The notes below the pieces were generated by a model. That model did no database searches. It was not told where the DNA came from and saw only the letters and a list, made by a program, of their open reading frames with translations. A stretch of 64,000 nucleotides of DNA from Acrocarpospora pleiomorpha (GTDB lineage: Bacteria; Actinomycetota; Actinomycetes; Streptosporangiales; Streptosporangiaceae): NCBI RefSeq assembly GCF_009687885.1, contig NZ_BLAF01000005.1:271118-335117 (forward strand), read 5' to 3'. Of the stretch, positions 1-6,698 are shown in pieces. A program made the translations under genes and the position numbers. The first letter of the stretch is position 1. Each line of letters begins with the position of its first letter.

Positions 1-1713
1 ATCGACGCCGGCCTGGCCGAGCTGAACGACGATCAGGTACGCACCAGGGTGCTGGGCGCCATGCCGGCCGGCAAACTCGACCGGTGGCGGAGCCGGGCCG
101 CCCGGCTGCTCAACGACAGCGGCCGGCCGGTCGAGGAGGTCGGCGCGCAGCTGGTGCTGCTGCCCAGGCTTCCCGAGCCCTGGATGCGGGACGCGCTTCG
201 TGCGGCGGCGCGCAGCGCCGAGCGGGACGGGTCGCTGGGGACGGCGGCGCGCTACCTGGGCCGGATGGTGGTGGCTGATCCCGCCGACATCGACGCGCAG
301 GCCGACTTCGAGCGGCTGATCGGGCACGACGATCCAAACGACGGCCTGCCGGAACTCGACGGCGTGGTCGCCGACAATCACGAGCTGCGGAAGCTGGTCT
401 GGTCGGCTCTGTCGATGGTCGGAGGCAGGCGCCGGTCCGGCAAGGTGATCTCCGAGCGCGTGCTGGCGATGGGGATGCCGGAAGCGCCCACCGCGGGCGA
501 GCGCGAGTCGCTCGCCATGCGATCGATGATCTGGGCGATGTCCGGTTCCTCGGCCGAGGTCTGCGTCGCCCTGGCCCGCCAGGCACTGAGCGGTGGGGAT
601 GGCATTTGGGCGTTGGGCCCTGCCGCCTGCGTACTCTCGCTCGCCGACAAGGTCGAGGAAGCGGTTCAGGCCATGGACCCGATAATCGCGCGTGCCACCG
701 AGCACGGCGACGATTGGGTCTGGATGATGGCCCTGTCCACGCGGTCGCGGATCCTGGGCGATGCGGGCGACCTCGACAGGGCCCTGACGGACGCGAGACG
801 TGCCGCCGAGCTGGCGGATGAGCGGTCGTGGTCGAAAGGCGTCTCGGCGTCACGGGCGGCCCTGGCGGCGGTGCTCGCCCAGCGCGGCGACATCGACCAG
901 GCCGCTTCCGTGCTGGGGCGGCTGCCCGCGCTGGACGTGACGGAGTCCTTCCTTGACTACCCATGGGTGCTGATGACGAGGTCGCACCTGGCGGTGTCGC
1001 GAGGTGACCTCGAAGGCGCGCTGTCGGCACTGACCGCCTGTGGCGCGCTGCTGGCCGACGCCGGCGTCAGGAATCCGAAATTCATGCCGTGGTGGCTGGA
1101 CGCGGCCTGTGTGCTCGCCGACCTGGGCCGCCAGAAGGAGGCTGAGGAGTTCGTCGAGCATGGGGAGCGACTCGCCGCGGACTGGGGGGAGGCCTCCGGC
1201 CGGGGATTCGCGCTGCTGGCGAGGGGGGCGATCACTGAAGGGAGCGAGGGGGTGGAACTGCTCGCCGAGTCGGCGGAGACGCTGGCGGGCACCTCGGCGC
1301 GCTGGTACCGGGTTCGGGCCGAAATCCTGCTCGGCGAGGCGCTGCTGCGAAGAGACGATCGCGAAGGCGCCCGCAGGCATTTCCGCCAGGCCGTGTACCT
1401 GTCGTTGCGGTGCGGGTTCGGCGCGCTGGCCGCGCGGGCGCGCGATCGGCTGGTCGCCGCGGGCGGCTGGATGAACCAGGGGGTCGGCGGCGTCCAGGAT
1501 GTGCTGACCACGGGAGAGCGGCGCGTCGCGGAACTCGCGGCGGCCGGCGCCACCAACCGGGAGATCGCCCACGCCCTGCGCATCGCGGTGCGCACCGTCG
1601 AGATCCACCTGACCAGCGTCTTCCGGAAGCTGGACGTGAGCGGCCGCACGGACCTGGGGCGGGCGCTGGACTTGCTCGGGAAAGCGGGCCGGAACACGCC
1701 GACAGCCAGGTGA
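1..1713 (+). CDS. LAL-family LuxR transcriptional regulator, 5' end cut by window
   Basis: The frame is open from the first base and ends at TGA 1711-1713, so only the C-terminal 570 residues are visible. They are a long alpha-helical, TPR-like region followed by a C-terminal LuxR helix-turn-helix (last ~65 residues: TTGERRVAELAAAGATNREI, then RTVEIHLTSVFRKL). This is the usual tail of large ATP-binding LuxR (LAL) regulators. The expected N-terminal Walker A/B ATPase would lie left of the window. It is the first of three LAL genes here, as in nystatin-type clusters (NysRI-RIII). It is inferred to be a pathway-specific activator. I noticed no TTA codon in the visible part. The family call is firm; the exact orthologue is not resolvable. 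Confidence 0.88.
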   Translation: MDAGLAELNDDQVRTRVLGAMPAGKLDRWRSRAARLLNDSGRPVEEVGAQLVLLPRLPEPWMRDALRAAARSAERDGSLGTAARYLGRMVVADPADIDAQADFERLIGHDDPNDGLPELDGVVADNHELRKLVWSALSMVGGRRRSGKVISERVLAMGMPEAPTAGERESLAMRSMIWAMSGSSAEVCVALARQALSGGDGIWALGPAACVLSLADKVEEAVQAMDPIIARATEHGDDWVWMMALSTRSRILGDAGDLDRALTDARRAAELADERSWSKGVSASRAALAAVLAQRGDIDQAASVLGRLPALDVTESFLDYPWVLMTRSHLAVSRGDLEGALSALTACGALLADAGVRNPKFMPWWLDAACVLADLGRQKEAEEFVEHGERLAADWGEASGRGFALLARGAITEGSEGVELLAESAETLAGTSARWYRVRAEILLGEALLRRDDREGARRHFRQAVYLSLRCGFGALAARARDRLVAAGGWMNQGVGGVQDVLTTGERRVAELAAAGATNREIAHALRIAVRTVEIHLTSVFRKLDVSGRTDLGRALDLLGKAGRNTPTAR

Positions 1714-1742
1714 CGTGGATTCGCTGAAGACTGCGCAAACGC

Positions 1743-1758
1743 CTAGGAATTTGCGGAG
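1743..1758 (+). promoter_or_regulatory. PAS-LuxR (PimM-like) operator candidate A
   Basis: CTAGGAATTTGCGGAG lies 45 nt upstream of the DUF742 start codon. It matches 13 of 16 positions of the operator known for the natamycin PAS-LuxR activator PimM (CTVGGGAWWTCCCBAG). It shares CTAG, a central TTT and the following C with boxes at 2438, 16739 and 48006. A PAS-LuxR gene is present in the window at 9834. Confidence 0.55.
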
Positions 1759-1803
1759 ACAATCAGCAGACTTGGCAGTGGCGAGAGCAGGTGAAATCCC
1801 CCG

Positions 1804-2412
1804 ATGTCCGCCCACAGGAGGAGACGACGGCGAGGCGCCGACGGACCGAAGTTTCACCCACTCGCCTTCGGCGGCTGGGGTGACTACAAGACCTGGGCCG
1901 AGCACCAGTTCCTGCCCAGGCCCATCGAAGACGTGCCAGACGACGACGTGCTGCACGGCGAGGTGCTGGACGGCGAGGTGCCGGACGACGGGCGGGGTAG
2001 TGACGCCACCCCGGTCCTCGTGCAGCACCAGCAGCCGGTCGAACTGCAGCCGGTCGAGCTTCGGCCGATCGAACTGCGGCCGTACGTTCTCGCCCTCGCC
2101 GGGGGCGGCACCCAGCGTGATGCCCCGCTGCGCATCGACTCGCTGATCTCGCTGACGCCTGAGGGCGCCGTGACCGCCCACAGCTCCACGCTGTCTGAGG
2201 AATATCGCCAGATCTTCGACATGTGCCAGCGGCCCACGCCCGTAGTCGAGATCGCGGCTCGCCTCAGGGTGCCGCTCGGGGCGGCCCTCGTCCTGATCGG
2301 CGATGCGATCGGCTGGAACCTGCTCAAGGCGCCGCCTCCCCCAGAGATCGACGGTCAGCCCTCGCTTGAGTTGATCATACGTGTGCACGAAGGGCTGCGC
2401 CGGCTGGTCTGA
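1804..2412 (+). CDS. DUF742 family protein (CvnC-like), orphan
   Basis: 202 residues. The C-terminal half (about 90-202) has the DUF742 layout: RPYVLALAGG, then a stretch ending in LSEEYRQIFDMC, a winged-helix-like EIAARLRVPLGAALVLIGDA and a short helical tail. DUF742 proteins are normally component C of actinomycete conservons, beside a sensor kinase, a roadblock protein and a small GTPase; none of those is present here. The N-terminal ~90 residues are basic, then Pro/Asp/Glu-rich and low complexity. ATG 1804 has no good Shine-Dalgarno, but no better start is visible downstream in frame. A CTAG box sits just upstream and a second follows the gene, so it may belong to the PAS-LuxR regulon. 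Its role in the cluster is unknown. Confidence 0.8.
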   Translation: MSAHRRRRRRGADGPKFHPLAFGGWGDYKTWAEHQFLPRPIEDVPDDDVLHGEVLDGEVPDDGRGSDATPVLVQHQQPVELQPVELRPIELRPYVLALAGGGTQRDAPLRIDSLISLTPEGAVTAHSSTLSEEYRQIFDMCQRPTPVVEIAARLRVPLGAALVLIGDAIGWNLLKAPPPPEIDGQPSLELIIRVHEGLRRLV

Positions 2413-2437
2413 CGAGAGGCGCGGGCACCGGCCAAAA

Positions 2438-2453
2438 CTAGGGATTTCCTCGG
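2438..2453 (+). promoter_or_regulatory. PAS-LuxR (PimM-like) operator candidate B with conserved downstream element
   Basis: CTAGGGATTTCCTCGG matches 14 of 16 positions of the PimM consensus, the best match in the window. It lies 55 nt upstream of the acyl-CoA carboxylase start. The 9-mer GGTTCACTT follows at 2464-2472, 26 nt from the first base of the box. The same 9-mer follows box E (48006) at 25 nt. This suggests a shared promoter architecture in which the 9-mer covers the -10 region. Confidence 0.65.
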
Positions 2454-2508
2454 CACCGCTCCTGGTTCACTTGCGGCTCGGACAACGGGCGATTCGCAGA
2501 GGTGAGCG

Positions 2509-3945
2509 ATGACACTTCCCACACTGGCCGTGATGGACCGAGACGAGCCGAGCCTTGATCACCGCGTGCCGGCGGTCCGGATGTCACGGTTGGTGGATCC
2601 CGGCTCACTTGAGATCATCCACCGGCGTGACGGCCTGGGGGTGGTGGTCGCCTATGGGCGGATCAACGGCGCGAAAGTGGTGGTCTACTGCACCGACGCC
2701 ACCCTGAAGGGCGGCGCGATCGGGCTCGACGAGTGCCAACTGATCGTCAAGGCCATCGATCTCGCGGTACACGAACGCTGCCCGGTGATCGCCGTGTGGC
2801 ACTCCGGTGGCGCGAAGCTCGGTGAAGGCGTCTCGGCGATGCACGGGATCGGGGAGATGTTCGCCGCGATGGTCCGCGCCTCGGGCGAGATCCCGCAGCT
2901 GTCGGTGATACTCGGCCCCGCGGCGGGCGGCGCGGCCTACGGCCCGGCGCTGACCGACATCGTGATCATGTCTGATGCCGCCCGCATGTTCGTCACCGGC
3001 CCGGACGTCGTACGGTCGGTGACCGGCGAGCAGATCGACATGGAAAGCCTGGGCGGGCCGGACGCGCACGGCCAGAAGTCCGGAGTGGCCCACATCGCCG
3101 CGGGTTCCGAGGAGGCCGCCTTCGCCCGCGCCCGCCAGCTCGTCACGCTGCTGGCGAAGCCGGGCTTCGTGGACGTGGATTCGGTGCGGGAGGAGAAGCC
3201 ACTGCGCCACCTGCTCCCCGACTCGCCCAGGCGCGCGTATGACGTGCGCCCGCTGGTCAAGGCGATTCTGGACGAGGAGGATGGCGCCTCTGGATTCGTC
3301 GAGTTACAGCCCAAGTGGGCGCCGAACATGGTGATCGGGCTCGGCAGGCTCGCGGGGCGGACGGTAGGGGTGATCGCCAACAATCCGCTGCGCAAGGGCG
3401 GTTGCCTCGACTCGCTGTCTTCGGACAAGGCGTCCAGATTCGTCCGGATGTGCGACTCGTTCGGCGTGCCCTTGCTCGTGCTGGTCGACGTTCCCGGTTA
3501 CCTGCCCGGCGTCGGCCAGGAATGGGAGGGCGTGATCCGCCGGGGCGCGAAGCTGTTGCACGCCTTCGCCGAGGCCAGCGTTCCGCGGGTCACGCTGGTC
3601 ACGCGCAAGTCCTACGGTGGCGCCTACATCGCGATGAACTCCCGCTCTCTCGGCGCCACCGCCGTGCTCGCGTGGCCGGAGGCCGAGGTGGCGATCATGG
3701 GGGCGAAGGCGGCGGTGGAGATCCTGCACCGCAAGCAGCTCGCCGCCGTGGCGCCGCACGAGCGCGAGGAGCTGCTGTCCCGCCTGGCCGTTGAGCACGA
3801 AAGGAACGCGGGGGGCGTGGCCAGGGCGGTGAGCCTGGGCGTTGTCGACGACGTGATCGATCCGGCGTGGACCCGGTCGAGGCTCGGCGAGGTGCTGGCC
3901 GCCGCTCCGGCACGCCGAGGCCGCCACACCAACATCCCACTGTGA
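2509..3945 (+). CDS. Acyl-CoA carboxylase beta (carboxyltransferase) subunit
   Basis: 478 residues, a full-length biotin-dependent carboxyltransferase of the PccB/AccB type. It transfers carboxyl from carboxybiotin to acyl-CoA and so supplies malonyl-/methylmalonyl-CoA extender units. Both crotonase-like halves are visible: an N-terminal oxyanion loop GPAAGGAAYGPALTD and a C-terminal RKSYGGAYIAMNSRSLGA. At the position equivalent to Asp422 of S. coelicolor PccB it has Ile374. That is the residue found in relaxed-specificity acetyl/propionyl/butyryl carboxylases, so malonyl-CoA supply is plausible. No biotinylated alpha subunit is in the window; it presumably shares a genomic one. ATG 2509 is preceded by GAGGTG (2499-2504). 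A strong PAS-LuxR-type box lies upstream. Confidence 0.9.
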   Translation: MTLPTLAVMDRDEPSLDHRVPAVRMSRLVDPGSLEIIHRRDGLGVVVAYGRINGAKVVVYCTDATLKGGAIGLDECQLIVKAIDLAVHERCPVIAVWHSGGAKLGEGVSAMHGIGEMFAAMVRASGEIPQLSVILGPAAGGAAYGPALTDIVIMSDAARMFVTGPDVVRSVTGEQIDMESLGGPDAHGQKSGVAHIAAGSEEAAFARARQLVTLLAKPGFVDVDSVREEKPLRHLLPDSPRRAYDVRPLVKAILDEEDGASGFVELQPKWAPNMVIGLGRLAGRTVGVIANNPLRKGGCLDSLSSDKASRFVRMCDSFGVPLLVLVDVPGYLPGVGQEWEGVIRRGAKLLHAFAEASVPRVTLVTRKSYGGAYIAMNSRSLGATAVLAWPEAEVAIMGAKAAVEILHRKQLAAVAPHEREELLSRLAVEHERNAGGVARAVSLGVVDDVIDPAWTRSRLGEVLAAAPARRGRHTNIPL

Positions 3946-3954
3946 GCATCACAG

Positions 3955-4005
3955 GCAAACAAAGGAGACACCATACAAACCAACGCCCAAATGCTTGCAA
4001 ACAAA
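3955..4005 (+). repeat. Direct repeat GCAAACAAA in an AT-rich gap
   Basis: The 9-mer GCAAACAAA occurs at 3955-3963 and 3997-4005, each copy followed at once by an AGGAG-like sequence (3963-3967 and 4008-4012). The gap 3946-4088 before the second LAL gene is strikingly A-rich for this sequence. A leader or translational control role is possible but unproven. Confidence 0.4.
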
Positions 4006-4088
4006 ACAGGAGATGATTAAAGTTTGCTCATTAGGCGATTGGGGTGCTTGAGCTTCAGGCGCATGCATCGTCGATTTGAGGTGCGGAA

Positions 4089-6698
4089 ATGCCCAGCGGA
4101 AGTGGACATGCAGTCGGAATCGGGGTCACAACGGGGCCGTTCGAGCCGACGGGCACAACGCTTCTGCCCGTTCGCGGGGTTGACGCGGTCGTAACCGAGC
4201 TCTCCGAAGCACCGGAGTTCCTGGCCGAGCGGGAAGGTCAGATACATCAGCTGGGCAGGCACGTGGACGAGCTCCAGCTCGGACGGTCTGGCCTGGTGAC
4301 CGTGCTCGGAGAGCCGGGCACGGGACGGAGCGCCCTGCTCAGGGCGGCTGTCGCACACGCCAGGGAGGCCGGATTGCCGGCCGTCCTGGCCCGCTGCTCG
4401 CCCGCTGAGGCCGATCTCCGCTTCGGTGTGGTCTCGCAGATCACCGCTGGGCTGGCCGGCGCCGGATATCTGGCCTCGTCGCGGCGATTATGGGCGGAAG
4501 AGCAGGCGGTCACCACCTTGATCCCGGCGCTGTGCGGGGCGTTCGCGGCGCTCGCCAGGAAGCACCCGCTGCTGATCGCCCTGGACGATGCTCAGTGGGC
4601 CGACGGGGAATCGAAGGCGTGGCTGGCGGCCATGGCACAACGGCTGCGCTATGTTCCGATACTCCTGATTCAGGCCAGCACACTCGCCGAAGGCGCCACC
4701 GAGCCCGGACCGGTGGCCCACAACGTTGTTCATGTGCCGCCGCTGTCCGAGCGCGGGGTCCGGGAGGTGATCGCCTCCCGGTGCGCCGGGCCTGTCGACG
4801 GAGCATTCGTGACCGCCGCCACCGAGGCCACGGCGGGCAGTCCGGCGGTCCTGCTCGCCGTACTCGACCATTTCGCGCTGGCCTCCCTGCCGCCTGTCGT
4901 ACGGCATGCCCAGGTCCTGCTGGAGCGGGCCGCGGAGGTGACCGGCGATCGGGTGGCGGGCTCACTCTCCCGCCTGCCCGCAGACGCCCTCGCGCTGCTC
5001 CGCGTGATAGCGGTCTGTGAGGGGGGCCTCGGTTTCGACCTGCTCACGTCCCTGGCGGCACCGCGGACGATGTCTCCTGAGCAGGCGCTGTCCTTCCTCC
5101 TGCGACTGGATCTGGTGACCGGCGGAGAGCACCCGCGGCCGACCAGCCCCCTCATCACCGACATGGCGCTGGCCGGGATGGACGCCGGAGAGCGGCAGGC
5201 GCTGGCGACGCGCTCGGTCGAACTCGGGTACCGGGCGGTGATTCCGGAGGACCGGCTGGCCCGGTTGCTGCTCAATGCTCCGCCGGTCGGTGCCGGATGG
5301 GTGGTGAACCTGCTGCGCCGGGTGGCCAGGCGGCGCCGTCTCGATGATGATCACGAGGGTGCCGCCGCCCTGCTCGGCCGCGCGCTGCGGGAGCCGGTGG
5401 AGGGCGAGCAACGGCAGCGGCTGCTCATCGAGCTCGCGATGACGGAGGCGGGCCGCAGCCCCGCGACGAGCGACCGGCGATTACAGCAGGTGCTGCTGAA
5501 CAGCGGACCCGAGGTGCCGGTCTCAGTGCTCGTGCAGGCGGCCGATCTGCTTCTCTCGAGGGGCGACGCGTCCGCCACCTACCGCGCCGTCGCGACGGCT
5601 TACGCGCGGCGGGAGGGCGTCGGGGCGGACGTCGGATCGCTGGCGGCCATCGGCTGGCTGGCGGAGAACGAGTGCACGACCGACCCGGTGCTGCCCGTGC
5701 GGTCGTTCCCGGACCCGGCTGGCCGGTCGGGAGATCCCGTGCCGGCGGGCGTCGCGGCCTGGATGCTGGCCGCCCGCGGCAGGCACCTGTCCCGGGCGCG
5801 GGAACTGGCCAGGACGGCCTTCCGGCGCAAGGGCGAGGACCAGCCGCTCGGCCCGAGGATTCAGGCCGCCGGGGCGCTGCTCCTGGCCGATGAGGTGGCC
5901 GAGGCGGTGATCGGTCTTGACGAGGTCGTGGCCGACGCCCGACGCTGTGGCGCACGGGCACCCGCCGCGCTGGCGCTGCTCCTGCGCAGCCGGTGCGAGA
6001 TGCGGCGGGGCAACCTCGGGCAGGCGGTGGGTGACTTCGAGGCGGCACGGGCGGAGCTGCCGCTCACCTCGTGGCACCCGCGAGTGGTTCCGTACTTCAT
6101 CTCGATGGAGGTGCGCCTGCGTCTGGCCGGCCAGGCGGTGGAGGAGGCCAAGCAGGCGCTGGCCCAGGAGCTGCCGGCGGGGGCGGACCAGGGCTCGGCC
6201 TGGGCGATGCTGCTGTACGCGCGGGCCAGCGTCCACATGGAACTGGCCGATCCGGAGGCCGCGCTGCGCGACATCAACGAGTGCGGGCGGGTCCTGCTGT
6301 CCAGGGGATGGACGAATCCCGCGGTGCTGTCCTGGCGAGGGGTGGCCGCCGCGGCGCACAGCGCCTGCGGGAACAGCGCGACCGCCAGCCGGCTGGCGGT
6401 GGAGGCCGTTGAGCGGGCGCGGGAGTGGGGCGCCCCCAGCACGCTGCGGAGGGCGCTGAGCCTGCTGGAGGCCACGAGGAAGATCCCGCCGCACCCGCTG
6501 ACCGCTCAGGAGGAACGAATCGCCGTCCTTGCCGCCGCGGGCCGCTCCAACGCCTCCATCGCGGGCCTCCTGTCGGTGAGCGTGCGAACCGTGGAGCTGC
6601 GGCTGACCGGGATCTACCGCAAGCTCGCCGTCACCAGCCGCAACGAGCTCGGATCGCGCCTGGCCCCGATCCCGGCGGCGCGGAACGTGGGTGACTGA
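4089..6698 (+). CDS. LAL-family LuxR transcriptional regulator
   Basis: 869 residues. An N-terminal P-loop ATPase carries Walker A GEPGTGRS at 74-81 and Walker B LLIALDD at 161-167. A long helical middle region follows, then a LuxR helix-turn-helix in the last ~65 residues (SIAGLLSVSVRTVELRLTGI). This is the classic LAL activator architecture found repeatedly in macrolide and polyene clusters. ATG 4089 has GAGGTG at 4078-4083 with 5 nt spacing. Two TTA leucine codons (4488-4490, residue 134; 5481-5483, residue 465) suggest bldA-dependent translation tied to development. The stop overlaps the next gene's GTG by 8 nt, so the two LALs are translationally coupled. Confidence 0.92.
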   Translation: MPSGSGHAVGIGVTTGPFEPTGTTLLPVRGVDAVVTELSEAPEFLAEREGQIHQLGRHVDELQLGRSGLVTVLGEPGTGRSALLRAAVAHAREAGLPAVLARCSPAEADLRFGVVSQITAGLAGAGYLASSRRLWAEEQAVTTLIPALCGAFAALARKHPLLIALDDAQWADGESKAWLAAMAQRLRYVPILLIQASTLAEGATEPGPVAHNVVHVPPLSERGVREVIASRCAGPVDGAFVTAATEATAGSPAVLLAVLDHFALASLPPVVRHAQVLLERAAEVTGDRVAGSLSRLPADALALLRVIAVCEGGLGFDLLTSLAAPRTMSPEQALSFLLRLDLVTGGEHPRPTSPLITDMALAGMDAGERQALATRSVELGYRAVIPEDRLARLLLNAPPVGAGWVVNLLRRVARRRRLDDDHEGAAALLGRALREPVEGEQRQRLLIELAMTEAGRSPATSDRRLQQVLLNSGPEVPVSVLVQAADLLLSRGDASATYRAVATAYARREGVGADVGSLAAIGWLAENECTTDPVLPVRSFPDPAGRSGDPVPAGVAAWMLAARGRHLSRARELARTAFRRKGEDQPLGPRIQAAGALLLADEVAEAVIGLDEVVADARRCGARAPAALALLLRSRCEMRRGNLGQAVGDFEAARAELPLTSWHPRVVPYFISMEVRLRLAGQAVEEAKQALAQELPAGADQGSAWAMLLYARASVHMELADPEAALRDINECGRVLLSRGWTNPAVLSWRGVAAAAHSACGNSATASRLAVEAVERAREWGAPSTLRRALSLLEATRKIPPHPLTAQEERIAVLAAAGRSNASIAGLLSVSVRTVELRLTGIYRKLAVTSRNELGSRLAPIPAARNVGD

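Noticed and set aside
4013..4051. 12-codon ATG frame in the gap before the second LAL gene, containing a TTA codon
   Set aside because: AGGAG abuts the ATG with no spacing, so initiation there is unlikely.
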